Of a DNA stretch of 64,000 nucleotides, positions 11,369 to 22,181 are shown piece by piece. The stretch is from Ciborinia camelliae (lineage: Eukaryota > Ascomycota > Leotiomycetes > Helotiales > Sclerotiniaceae): NCBI GenBank assembly GCA_025890175.1, contig JANPYM010000022.1, forward strand, positions 188,575 to 252,574. The letters run 5' to 3'. The translations under genes and the position numbers were made by a program. A model generated the notes under the pieces. It did no database searches, was not told the origin of the DNA, and worked only from the letters and a program-made list of their open reading frames with translations. Each line of letters begins with the position of its first letter. The first letter of the stretch is position 1.

Positions 11369-12733
11369 ATGTCTAGCATCGTGGAGAAAGTTTCTGACGC
11401 CGTCAACGACGTTACTGCCTCTCTTGGCAACACATCCATCTCTGACAAGCCCGCCGAGACCACCACTGGTGAGAAGGCAGCCAACACCACCACCGACAAG
11501 GAGGCCGTGTTGGCTAGTGCTGCAGAGGGAAGAAGACTCTACATCGGTAACCTCGCATATGCGACCACCGAGGGGGAGTTGCAAGCCTTTTTCAAGGGAT
11601 ACTTAATGTAAGCATTACTTCTCTTCGCTTTCACATGTCATCTCTGTCGTGGCATTTGTTTTCGATCGAAAAATCATCTGCGACTGCAAATCTGCAGATT
11701 ATAGGAAGTCACGCATTTCTTCGCACCTTCCATATATGGCCAGTTTGTACAACTTCAACTACACAAGCTAACATGTTTTACACAGTGAATCCACCTCCAT
11801 CCCCAAGAACCCACGTACTGACCGCCCAGTCGGATATGCTTTCGTCGACCTTTCTACCCCAACTGAGGCTGAGCGTGCTATCTCTGAGCTCTCTGGAAAG
11901 GAGATCCTTGAGCGCAAGGTCTCTGTTCAACTCGCACGCAAGCCAGAGACAAATGAAAAGACTGAGGGTGCTGCAAGCGGAGGAGAGGGACAATCTGGTG
12001 GTGAGGGTGGACGCCGCAGACAATCTGGCCGAGGACGTGGTCGTGCTCGTGGCCGTGGAGGACGCCGTGGAAACGCTGTAAGTTCCGAGAGTTATAGCCC
12101 TTCTTCCATAACAGCTATTAACTTTAACGTAGTCCCGTACTGAGGAGAGCGCTGCTGAGGCACCTGCCACCACTTCCGAGGTCTTACCTTTGACCGAAAC
12201 CACAAACCAGGCTACTTCCGAGACCAAGGAGGCCAAGCCACAAAGCACTCGTGCTCCCCGTGAGCGTCGTGAGCGTGGCCCTCCAGCTGATGGAATTCCA
12301 TCTAAGAACAAGGTCATGGTTGCTAACCTTCCATATGATCTCCATGAGGATAAGGTATGTTCAAAAGCAGCTTCTTTCCAAAATTTTACTAACAGCCTGA
12401 TAGCTCAAGGAACTCTTCGCTACTTATGAGCCAACTTCCGCCAAGATCGCCCTTCGACCAATCCCCCGTTTCATGGTTAAGAAGCTCCAAGCCCGAGGTG
12501 AACCCCGCAAGGGTCGTGGCTTCGGCTTCGTCACTCTTTCTAGCGAGGAACAACAACAAAAGGCCGTTAACGAGATGAACGGAAAAGAAATTGAGGGTCG
12601 TGAGATCGCTGTCAAGGTCGCTATCGACAGCCCAGACAAGACCGATGATGATGTCAACGCCAACGCTGCTAGCGCCGCCACCGCCGAGACTGCCGCTGCT
12701 CCACCAGCCGGTGCCGAAACCGTTTCTGCTTAA
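11369..12733 (+). CDS. Two-RRM RNA-binding protein with RG-rich linker
   Basis: Four exons (11369-11607, 11786-12077, 12133-12354, 12404-12733) join in frame to 360 aa. RRM1 has RNP2 LYIGNL and, across the first intron, RNP1 GYAFVDLS. A basic RG-rich linker (SGRGRGRARGRGGRRG) and an acidic, alanine- and threonine-rich spacer lead to RRM2, with RNP2 VMVANLPYDL and RNP1 GFGFVTLS. The tail is Ala-rich and ends ETVSA. The introns are short with GTAAGC, GTAAGT and GTATGT donors. The layout (RRM, RG box, RRM) resembles the fungal Rnp24-type RNA-binding proteins, which act in nuclear RNA metabolism; that match is from memory of the family and is moderate. RG boxes are typical arginine-methylation sites. 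The ATG follows an A/C-rich leader (TCATCATCATG), and no upstream in-frame alternative is better. Confidence 0.88.
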
Positions 12734-13754
12734 GCAGTAAACGTTGTATGATGTGAATGAGGAGAGATCTGCGGTGTGCAGACGATATAATAATGCATTG
12801 CTATGCGTTGCTTTTGGACCATTGTCAGCGCCTTGCGGGAGCTCTGAGGGAGGACGATGGATTTGTTCCCTTGACATGCTCAATGGATCGGCCATCTTCT
12901 TGACGATTTTCTTTTAGGTGGACATATGAATACTAACTCGGTGGACTTGTTGATGGCGTCTAAATAGATCTTCGGGCTTACACGCTCTCTCTTTCTGACA
13001 GACTTAACTTTTTCATTCCCGAGTAGGGATTCATAGTTCTTCATGACTCTTTTTCAAACACTATGTCTTATTATAATTTTGCTGGCATTCTCTGGGTGTA
13101 CATTAGATTTTTTTCTGACGTGCTTCCATATGGGATGGGTGGGCATGGAAAAGTTATTGATTAATGATTGATGACACCCCTATCATTATCAATGATAATA
13201 AAGTGAACGATTTTACCAGCAGAATTACAATCGTTCCGTGATCGAAGATGAGATGCTTGTGATGTGACCTACCATGCCTCCAGTTCATTATTGTTACCAT
13301 AATCAACCATCTTTCAATCTACGGAGATTCTCTTCATGAATTTCGAATACTTCATTTCAGTAACTTCTGTGACCCCTTTTCCAAAATCTCGAGCCTCGAT
13401 ATTTAACCTTCAATATTGATTGGTCTAGATTTCCCTTAGCGCGGTTTGGCCTCCATTGCCCAGACACCCCCAAATTTAGAAATCCAATTCCCCTTTGTAA
13501 AGCCCCACCACAGCAAGACGAGAGACGACCAATACCCGACGACATACATACAACTTATCATTCCGATTTCATTTCCTAGACTCTGAAAATTCGCACAAGC
13601 AGCCCTTCAAAATCCGAGATTACGTCACCGAGAACTTGGGCCTTGGAATCTTGGAACGCGAAAGGATTGGGAGATTCCATCGACGATAAGACTCTAGAAG
13701 TACAGAGGAGTAACACACACACAATCAGCAATTGATCGAGCGACAACAGCGAGG
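12734..13754. other. Intergenic
   Basis: 3' region of the RRM gene followed by the promoter of the ArfGAP gene. I see a short hairpin-like ATTATCAATGATAAT near 13181 and no gene. Confidence 0.4.
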
Positions 13755-15133
13755 ATGACTTCGAAGGCTATGTGGGAGGTTGACCCGGAGACCAGGTCAA
13801 AGGTAGTCTATGCTCTTCGCAATACCCATTCGCGCGGCCATTCATTATTGCAAAAGATCTCATGCTAACCGGGTCTCGAATCCCAGCTCCTGGACATCTC
13901 CAAAACCAATGGCAACGACCGTTGTATCGACTGTGGTGCGCCATCTCCTCAATGGGCTTCCCCAAAATTCGGCGTATTCATATGCTTATCATGCGCCGGC
14001 GTTCACCGCGGATTGGGAGTACATATCAGTTTTGTTAGAAGTATTACGATGGATGCTTTCAAGGCGCAAGAAATTGAGCGGATGAGGGAAGGAGGGAATA
14101 AAACTTGGAAAGATTTTTTCGATCAGGATGAGAGAAATGTTATGAGCGGTATTACGTATGTTGACGCTGTCTTTGCGATAAGATCTTACGAGGGAGAGTG
14201 GGAATCGGCAGATTACTGACAACTTCACAGTTGGGATGATGCAACAATCGCGGAACGATATTCTGATGAAGTTGGGGAAGAATACAAAGAACGCCTCACT
14301 GCCAAAGTCGAAAAGAGAGAATACGTCCCCGTACCTAAAGCCCCCGCCTCGAAGTCCACGACGGCTACTAAATCCATCTCAAACCATAGTTCTAGCAATT
14401 CCCGATCGCAAACCCCTCTTGGAGCACGAGTTTCTAGCCCTACTAATGGAAAAGTAAAGGTCGACGATAGATACTTTGCTGGATTGGGGGCTGCGAATGC
14501 AAATCGATCGGAGGATCTACCACCTTCACAAGGAGGCAAATATGCAGGATTTGGAAGTCAACCAATCGAAAGAGAAGAAAACAATGCGAAATTACCGGGC
14601 TTTGAGGATTTGCAGAGAGATCCTGTGGCGGCGTTAACGAAGGGCTTTGGATGGTTCACAACAACTGTGGGGAAGACGGCGAAGACTGTTAATGAGGGAT
14701 ATATTCAACCTACAGCCGCAAAGGTAATTTTTATTCCCTAAAAACCAATGCTCATCTAGGCCCCTTGATGTCCGCGGAATGAGTATCAACTAACAATGGC
14801 ACCTCACAGATCGCCGAATCCGAAGTAGCCAGACAAGCCCAACTTACCGCCGCCCAAGTTGCCCGAAATGCGCAAACCGGGGCCAAGAACGCGGCCGATG
14901 GGTTTAATCGATTTGTTGAGGGTAGTGGGGGTGGTTCCTCGCGCGATGTGCCGATTGATGAGAGCAAAAAGGATTTCTGGGATAGTTTTGCGGATGCGGG
15001 GGCTAAGAGACAACATGCCCCGAGTGCATCGATCGGGACGGCGGCGGTTAAGAGGAACGGGGGTGGTGGTGGTGGTGCTGCTGGTGGGATCGCTAGTGGG
15101 GCGAAGAAAGATGATGATTGGGATAAGTGGTAG
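13755..15133 (+). CDS. GCS1: ADP-ribosylation factor GTPase-activating protein (Gcs1/ArfGAP1 type)
   Basis: The protein stimulates GTP hydrolysis on Arf at Golgi and endosomal membranes during COPI and related coat cycling. Exons 13755-13802, 13887-14155, 14231-14723 and 14810-15133 join in frame to 377 aa. The first intron (84 bp) has a GCTAAC branch site. The ArfGAP zinc finger is complete (C29-x2-C32-x16-C49-x2-C52, starting [17 protein letters not shown]), followed by the arginine finger R57 in [13 protein letters not shown]. The region after about residue 140 is disordered and Ser/Thr-rich. It then has Trp/Phe-bearing segments ([20 protein letters not shown]) like the membrane-curvature-sensing ALPS-type helices of ArfGAP1. 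The chain ends in a glycine-rich run and DDDWDKW. The TWDDA codon run across intron 2 confirms that splice. Gcs1 is preferred over Glo3 because of the WEVDPETR start and the zinc-finger wording. Confidence 0.9.
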
Positions 15134-15605
15134 AGATCTCAATATGGGTGGGGAGATGGTAGATTCATGCATGCGTGCGTACGTGCGTGCATGGATGGAT
15201 GGGTGAATGAATGAATGTATGTATACATAGACTCACTACAGCATCGTCACAATAGACGTTTGTTTTTAGCCACATATAGGTGTTGATGCGAAACAAGAAG
15301 ATGATTTGTATTTATCGAGATATCATGTTCTTTTTATAATTTATTTATTTCCTCCTGAGCCGGCAGTGGGGACTGCGGTTCAGGTGATTGTATTGTATGT
15401 ATCTATCTGTTTCTTTATATATATAGATATTATGAAAAAATAAAGATTGGTAGGTAGATTATATAACTAGCCTTTTTATATTATAATTATGGCAACAGCA
15501 ATAGTATAAAACATAATATTCAGCAAACTTTATATAATACTCACCGTCCATCACATCATTCCACACCCCCCCCCCCCCTCTCTCTCCTTCGCCAATGGCT
15601 ACACG
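15134..15605. other. 3' flank ending in a poly-C tract
   Basis: AT-rich 3' region of the ArfGAP gene with GCGTACGTGCGTGCATGGATGG-like purine/pyrimidine alternation near 15172. It ends in a C homopolymer, a CTCTCTCTCC run and the sequence GCCAATGGCTACACG right before the N run. Confidence 0.4.
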
Positions 15606-15615
15606 NNNNNNNNNN
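15606..15615. other. Assembly gap (10 N) with duplicated flanks
   Basis: Ten N bases. The poly-C, CTCTCTCTCC and GCCAATGGCTACACG sequence to the left is repeated immediately to the right (15616-15659), so the two contig ends overlap and were not merged. Confidence 0.95.
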
Positions 15616-15752
15616 CCCCCCCCCCCCCCCCCTCTCTCTCCTTCGCCAATGGCTACACGCTACACCATACCCTCCCTATCTTCCCATTCTCCATCCACCC
15701 ATCCCAATCAATAGTAAGGAATCACCTTCGCCTCTCTTGAAGATGACTATCA

Positions 15753-15810
15753 ATGGTATGGCCATGGTATGGCCATGGTATGGCGATGGTATGGCGATGG
15801 TATGGCGATG
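15753..15810. repeat. 11-bp tandem repeat (ATGGTATGGCC/G)
   Basis: Five perfect or one-mismatch copies of ATGGTATGGCC or ATGGTATGGCG in head-to-tail order. Confidence 0.9.
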
Positions 15811-17937
15811 TATTTATACGAAGAACCGAATGTAAAGGGGAAGAAATATTGAGATGAGGCAACGGGAGCCGGAATGTGGAATCGAGATCAAGATCGGTAC
15901 GGGAATTTGTAAGTTTGGAGAATGGTCATCAATCATTGGTGTTGTGGATGGATGGATGATACTACATAAGTTTTCCTCTCGATGCCTAAACGTCCGGAGA
16001 TAAGTATCTCGAATCGTCACCCGCTCTTCCCCCCAACTTAAGAGTTTGGAGGAGAGACTTCGTTCCGAAAAAGTCCTCATCCTCATCTGGCAACACCAAA
16101 CCCCGACGCTGGACAACCCCTCCTTTACAAATGTACACGTCGAAGTGCGAGATGGGGAAATAGATGGGTTGTTTGCGGTGATGATGTGGGGGGTATCGGC
16201 GCCTAAAGTTATGGCGGCGATATAATTTCGGAGGAGCGGGAATGGGGAGTGCTTATTATGGTGAGCGTGGTGTTGAAGAGAGAGAGGGAGAGGCAGAGAA
16301 AAGATGGGAAGGGGACGGTTGGGATGTGGCTGGGGATGGGGATGGGGATGGGGTGATTTGTGTTCTATTTTGAAGGTATGAGGATTGTGAAGATAGAATT
16401 GGAGATGGAGTAAGTGCGTATGAGGAGTAAGCAAATGCGTGGGGACTAATTAGTTTTATTGTCATTGCTGCACGCATCTACCGTAACAAATACACAATTA
16501 CAATGTACAGGATTCCATCGCCGGAAAATGCATATTCTCAAATGAAAGTTTTTACAGCATGACTCGCATGCACATTGTTCCAGTTGCCTTGCCTGCACCT
16601 GATTTCGTATTTCTGAATCGCCTTTCTTGTTTAATGGAGCCCAGAAATAATTGTCGGTATCATTAGGAATCCGGAGTCTCAATTATATATATGTGATTCA
16701 TTACCTACCCTTACGCATAACACGAAGGCTAGACCTGGATAATCGGATTTCTCCAATCCTTGAGGTTTTCAATACACCAAGAGTCAAACTTCCATCTATT
16801 TGCCGTATGAAAGACATCATTCATTTCGCGCTGGACCCCATGAGAAAGACAGACCCAATACCCAAACCGGCCCAAATGCGAAAACGTCATATAAAGATTT
16901 CCTTACTTCAAAGTCCAATAATACCTAATTAGTTTCAACATTTCGATTTTTTTGAAATCCAGATGAATCATATATTAGTAGATATTATTTATCCATTCCC
17001 AGATTTCGAATACAAATGTTGGTCCATTGATTCGATATCGAATTTCCATTGAAAAGGATGATGTTGATGTTCGGCCATGGCGATAACACGTGATCTCGCC
17101 TCTTCTTCAGGGGAATCTTTCTTTAGATTTTCCATCGGGTAGATTAGATGACTGGTGATTTTTTCGAATTGATGACGCGGGGTGGAAAAGATTTGAAGTT
17201 ACACCGGTTTCCGATGGAATGAAGCCTCGACGTGAAAATTGTACGAGAAGATGGTTATTCGGGGTCTTCCGATCGCTTGCTTTCTGCACAGGTGATGATG
17301 CTATGGGATTATCGCTTATTGCGGTTCAATATTCTGTAATAGAAGGTGTTGAATGAAGTATTGAGAACGAAGGGACTCGATATAGAGAATCTTGGCTAGT
17401 TCAAACAAAACTTCCAGTGCTTGTTTATGACTCAGGGGGATTATAGTAGAACACCCATCAGTCCCGAAGACATTCTGACCGTTGGTTTCAATCATACTTT
17501 CTACTGCCTACAGTACTGTTTTCTCATATCCAGTCGATATCGACCGCGGAAGCCTTCTCGGAAATGATTTTCAATGCAACTTTTATTAAGCCGATCTTAT
17601 TGTGATTATGACCGAATGCTTCTCCATAATTTATATCTATTACAATGTAGACATTTAAACCAATCGTAGCCATAGCGGTCATTATATACTATACTATACT
17701 ATTCTATACTGCAATGCAATCGACCTTGTAGCGAAGGAAGCTATTCCTGCCGATGTGGATGTCAATGTGGGCTCAAGTGTATTGTGATAGTAGAGCAAAT
17801 GTGGAGTTCAAAGAGTTGATTCCTGAAAAGGTTGATGGATTCCATGGAAAATGCTTTGTGATATTTGTGTATAAATCAATGTAAAAAATATTGCGCTATT
17901 ATTATGAGTTAGTGTGGAGGAAAATAATGATGAAAGG
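15811..17937. other. Intergenic
   Basis: No gene is recognised on either strand. The minus-strand open frames at 15814-16434 are low-complexity His/Pro/Ser translations of simple sequence. A GGGGAT run lies near 16330-16355. Confidence 0.4.
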
Positions 17938-17941
17938 TCCT

Positions 17942-18032
17942 ATTGATATAAAGTAGTTCTACATACACTAGCTTAGTCATCGAGCTAAGTTCTAATTCCA
18001 TAGAACTTGGCTCGATACAACAATACAATAAG
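17942..18032 (-). repeat. LTR-like fragment at the truncation edge of the MFS relic
   Basis: The sequence TTGATATAAAGTAGTTCT and the following ACATACACTAGCT match, in inverted orientation, the end of the 194-bp repeat at 25828-26021. The similarity resumes at CTCGATACAACAATA after about 38 extra bases that can fold on themselves (AAGTTCTA...TAGAACTT). It lies about 20 bases before the surviving part of the transporter relic, so this repeat may have been involved in the 5' truncation (inference). Confidence 0.6.
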
Positions 18033-18626
18033 TTCAATACAAGTGAACAACCATGGAGCTTTCATCGCGGGTGCTTACTAGTCATGCAGCGTTTGGTGCA
18101 ATCGCAGCAACTCTTCTCTTCCTCGATTTTCATAAACCAATACAGACGCCATCGACGCTAAATTTCAAGCAAATGCTTATGGCACTGGATATACCCAGGA
18201 CAGTTTTCTTCGTGTCTAGTATGACAAGTCTTTTCTTAGCTCTTCAGTGGGCTGGTACCAATTACTTATGATCGAACCCGAGAGTCTGGTGACTTATCTT
18301 ATCATCCGGGCTTATGTTTATATCATTCCTCGCTCTACAAATTTGTTTGGGCGATCGGTATATACCAACATTTTCCACATCTGCAACTGCATGTTTATAA
18401 TTAATACGTTCACAGAGCTACCATACCTCTTCCAATTTTCCGAAACCGCAGTCTCACGCCTAGTCTTTGCACCTCAGCGCTGCTTTCTCTAGGCACACCT
18501 GTTCATATCTTCCATCTCCCATTTTATTCCAATCTGCAAAAGTAGTATTAGACTGCGCATAAAATACCCGCCCCGTACGGGTACCCGTGGGTTATTTGCC
18601 CCGCGGGTTACCCACAAGACCTTCTA

Positions 18627-19546
18627 TAGTCAAGGACAAGCAAACCTTATCTAAAAATATTTTTGTCTTTAAATTTGCTTTTTTTGAATACAAAATATAT
18701 AAAATAATTTAGGGATTCTAAATATATAATAAAAAGTAAAATTCGATATATATTTGATTTAATATTTAATATATAGAAAGTTTGGGAACGTTATATAATA
18801 ATAGTTGTTATACGCGTTATATAGGATTATAAAGGTGAAATCGTAGATATACAATCTAATAAAAGAACTATGCTGAAAAGGAAAGGATCCTCTTAGAAAG
18901 AATACTATTTAATATAGACGTTGATCATGTGATCATAGTGGTCACATGATCGATCACGTGACTGTCATCTACTAGGCAGGGGCCTTGGCGGCGTGACAAT
19001 AGTTGAAGAATTAAAACTATCATTCAAATTTATATTATATTAGTATTTTAATTTATTTTATATTATTTTATATTATATAGAATAAAATATTATCGTTTAA
19101 AATAATTAAACAAAATAAAAAACCTTGAAATAAAGGTTGAAAAAGAAAAATGTTTAAATAATAATTTAAGAAAAAGACAAAAGAAAATTATATAATATTA
19201 TTTAATGTTTAAAAATTTAAATGGTATAGAATGATATAGAATGATATAAAATGATATTTAGATAAAAGAAAACTAAACGAATCGAATAATATAATTAGAT
19301 TATATGTAAATGGTGTTATCAAACTGATATAGTTGATACAATAGATTAGACGGTTACGTGTAGTATGTGATAATAGTTTAGATTTTGGAATTTTGTTTTT
19401 TTGGGATTTTAAAGTTTTTTTTGATAGAATTTTAAAAATATTTTTATATTATGAGAATTAGTATAGAATTCTATATATTTTATATTAAAAAAAAGCAAAT
19501 TTAGAGGTAAAAATATTTTTAGGTGAGGTTTGCTTGTCCTTGACTG
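18627..19546. mobile_element. Nested TA-flanked inverted-repeat element (Tc1/mariner-pogo type), 920 bp
   Basis: About 75 bases at each end form an imperfect inverted repeat. The left end reads TAGTCAAGGACAAGCAAACC and the right end, reverse-complemented, reads CAGTCAAGGACAAGCAAACC; both continue through a matching AAAAATATTTTT and AAATTTGCTTTTTTT. TA dinucleotides border it (18625-18626 and 19547-19548), the target duplication of Tc1/mariner/pogo elements. The interior is extremely AT-rich and has no transposase frame. It is either a MITE or a copy eroded by RIP-like mutation. Confidence 0.75.
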
Positions 19547-19596
19547 TACCCGCCCCGCAGGGCTCCGTTGGGATTTTAAAATTACCCGCCCCGTAC

Positions 19597-19913
19597 AGAT
19601 TATTTGCAAATTATTTGCAAATAACCCACTTACCCGCAGGTTTTATAAATATTCATAAATATTCATAAATATAATATAAAAATTAATATAAAAATTATGA
19701 ATAATATAAATATTAATATAAAAATTGTAAATAACTTCAAAAAAATAAGCGAGATCCACAAAATCCACTAAAAATCCACAATTTTGCAAATAACCTGCAC
19801 CGTACAGATAAATAGATTATTTGCAAATTATTTGCAAATAATCTGTACAAAACACAAGGTACTTATTGAAATTTAATATTATCTGTTTCGCATACGGGTT
19901 ATTTGCAAATAAC
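19597..19913. repeat. Repeated palindrome TTATTTGCAAATAA near the right end of the hAT element
   Basis: The self-complementary 14-mer TTATTTGCAAATAA recurs at about 19609, 19829 and 19894, often in the doubled form ATTATTTGCAAATTATTTGC. Repeated subterminal motifs like this are usual transposase-binding sites in hAT elements; that function is inferred. Confidence 0.7.
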
Positions 19914-20584
19914 CTGTCAGCTTTAATACCCGCCCCGCAGGGCCCCGTTGCGCAGTCTAAGTAGTATCAGCTGGTACATCTGGTATTCGTATAATTCCAT
20001 ATGCGGTGACATTTTCAATGGTTCAACTTGCGGTTGAAGCTACGGTTGCGACGAAGGGAGTGTATCTACCATTTATGTGGACAGGCTCTGCAATCTTCGC
20101 AGTCGGTTCTGGTTTGCTTTCCACGCTCAAAGTTAATACAAATATCGCACACCCAATTGGCTTTCGGATACTCAAAGCCTATGGATTTGGTTCTAGTATG
20201 CAGCTCTGTGCCACAGCGGTTCGAGAATCCGTCAAAGATAGGAAAGATTTGGTATTAGCCAGCACCCTGACCATATTTGCACCAAATTTTGGGAGGTCTT
20301 TGGCAGCAGCTGTAGCAGAGAACATTTTCCGAAAGGAGCTTGTCAACTATCTTCAAGATTCAGTTGTAGCCAATAGCACCAGTGTGATCGTTTCAGCAGG
20401 CGCAACAGGTGGAGTGGACGTAGTGTCGGAATCTTTGAAAGGAGTTGTTCGGGACGCATATAATTCTGCTGTATCGAGAACATTTCTGATAGGAGTAGTA
20501 GCCGGGGGTCTATCATTTCTTTGTACACTTGGAATCAAATGGAACACCATCAAGAAGCCCAAAGCAGCCAGTGGGAGTTCTTGA

Positions 20585-21529
20585 AAAGGAGGTTTTTGCT
20601 CAGCATACACAAATCTGTACTATATAGGCCAGGAATAACGTCACTTCCATAACCCGCAATAGGTAGACAAAGTATGTTTGAACCATGATTTTGTTCTCGG
20701 TGCATCTAAATTAGTAAGAGCCCGTTCGGCGTCTAACTCATATAGCTCACGTATTTGTTAATCCGATCATATAAAAGTAGGCAAGCAGATATGTAAATTT
20801 ATAAACCAACACCTAAATGTACTAAAATGGATTTCCTTATGGGTAAAACGATTTTTTGGGTTGAATTTAAATCGACTTTTGTGATTTCGATTTTTGGTAA
20901 AAGTGATTTGTGTGTTTGCTTATAAAGTTGATATTTTAAAGCGCCTATATTTCAAATTGGATTTGTAAGTTAAACGCTAAACAGTATGTTACAAAATGAA
21001 ATCTAATTTTGATAATATTCTGATCCACTTTTCAAATTAGATCACTGTGAGCGGGATTCTAAGCTCTGAATACGACTTCAGTGTAATACGCATAACCCTT
21101 TGTAGCTTAGTGCCGGGGCTTGGACCTCGAAATAAGTATAATCACCGATTTTGAAGGATTGGTTCACTTCTTAGATACTAAAATTTAGATACAGCTAACT
21201 GTTTTCGGATCTATCACACTGCAGTCAGGAACGGCCCATGTTCCTTTATATTCATATTATTGATGTCATTACTGCTGATTGCATGCATGAGAAGATTAAC
21301 TAAGCAGGGGTAAAGCTATATGAACCAACCTGATTTTCCTGTTTCATATCATGCCACTGGTCCCATATCGCATTCCTGTATTTCACTGTCTATCTACTTA
21401 AGTGCAGCTTTTTATTAAACATATTGATTCGCCAACTACAAGCTTTGCAGCAGTGTCTTTCCTGCAGATCTTTTGGCCCCTGTTTAAAGCATAAGTTTCA
21501 TTTCGTCTCGTGCTCAGGCTTTTTCAAAT
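20585..21529. other. Spacer between MFS relic and CMD-like gene
   Basis: No gene is recognised. The 100 bases upstream of 21530 look like an ordinary promoter/leader (TTTCATTTCGTCTCGTGCTC). Confidence 0.4.
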
Positions 21530-22181
21530 ATGTCTGGATGCTCTGGTGCAACCCGATTTCCCCCTCTCACTCCTGCCAGTGACCTGAACGACACCCAACT
21601 TGCCACCTACAACTATCTTCTGGCTGGTACACGGGCGGTGTATTCCGGTGTAGTAGTTACAGAGGATGCCGATGGCTCACTTCAAGGCCCCTTTGGCTTC
21701 TTGATGTAAGTGTTCCTTTGACAGATCATACTTTAAAGCTTGATGATTGATTAATAAAAGGAACACGCCGACAATTGCAGAGAAATGGATAAATCTCCAA
21801 CTTGGTGTCACCGGTTTATTAGCCTCAACTGAATCCGAGGCTGCAATTCTTGGGGTCTTGTCGGTCACGAAAGCGGTGTATGGGATATACGCGCACACCA
21901 TTCTGGCCGAAAAAGCAGGTTATACCGCGGTCCAAGTTCAATCTATGTTGGCGGGAACTTGTCCTTCCGATATAACGAAGCGTCAGGCGGCATGTTGGAC
22001 GTTGGCTGTTAAGCTTGCTCAGACAAAAGGTCCGCTTGACTCGGTCTCTTTCCAAGAAGCGAGCTCTGTTTTGGGCACAGAAAGTGTTGCGGCTGCTATT
22101 CATCAAGCAGCTGCTTTTCTGTACACTTCTATCATGCTAAATGCTGGAGATGTGTGTTTGCCTGCAGGTGTCTCATTATAA
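21530..22181 (+). CDS. Carboxymuconolactone-decarboxylase-like (AhpD-fold) protein
   Basis: Exons 21530-21705 and 21761-22181 join in frame through a 55-bp intron (GTAAGT...AAAAG) to 198 aa. The N-terminal part has PFGFLMNTPTIAEKWINL across the splice, matching the start of the CMD helix bundle. AILGVLSVTKAVYGIYAHTI follows at the position of the usual LR..AIL.VAR....YEW..H segment, with the His retained. The Cys-x2-Cys of AhpD peroxidase reductases is absent, so peroxidase activity is unlikely. Fungal members of this family often sit in secondary-metabolite clusters, as decarboxylase- or cyclase-like helpers. The gene appears intact while its neighbours on both sides (MFS relic, PKS relic) are broken, which suggests a surviving member of a decayed cluster (inference). 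The exact substrate cannot be said. Confidence 0.75.

Larger units (their letters stand above)
18549..19959. mobile_element. Non-autonomous hAT-type DNA transposon, 1,411 bp
   Basis: The element begins TAGACTGCGCA and ends TGCGCAGTCTA, a perfect 11-bp terminal inverted repeat. It is flanked by a perfect 8-bp direct duplication AGTAGTAT at 18541-18548 and 19960-19967. Removing the element and one copy restores the transporter frame across the site. An 8-bp target duplication and subterminal CCCGCCCCG/CGGGT motifs are hallmarks of the hAT superfamily. No transposase frame remains, so it is non-autonomous. It carries a nested second element at 18627-19546; without that it would be about 490 bp. 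Confidence 0.85.
18053..20584 (+). pseudogene. MFS drug-efflux transporter relic, split by nested transposons
   Basis: Two pieces of one DHA-type (14-TM-like) major facilitator gene flank the inserted element: 18053-18540 and 19968-20584. The first retains LTSHAAFGAIAATLLFLDF and LALQWAGTNY but lacks the N-terminal half. In its frame TGA occurs where the family has Trp (after NYL and after NPRVW). One base is also missing near 18526 (TTTTATTCC where the frame needs TTTTATTTCC). The second piece continues exactly across the target site as SAKVVSAGTSGIRIIPYAV and runs open for over 190 codons to KAASGSS and a stop. It includes typical late transmembrane segments such as YLPFMWTGSAIFAVGSGLLS. 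The 3' part alone is too short to be a working transporter. Loss by truncation, nonsense changes, frameshift and insertion is seen directly; the original efflux role is inferred. Confidence 0.85.

Noticed and set aside
11778..12317. 179-codon frame on the minus strand
   Set aside because: Antisense shadow of the RRM gene exons 2 and 3.
15814..16434. 206-codon minus-strand frame
   Set aside because: Rich in His/Pro/Ser from simple repeats, begins at a non-ATG-supported context, no family resemblance.
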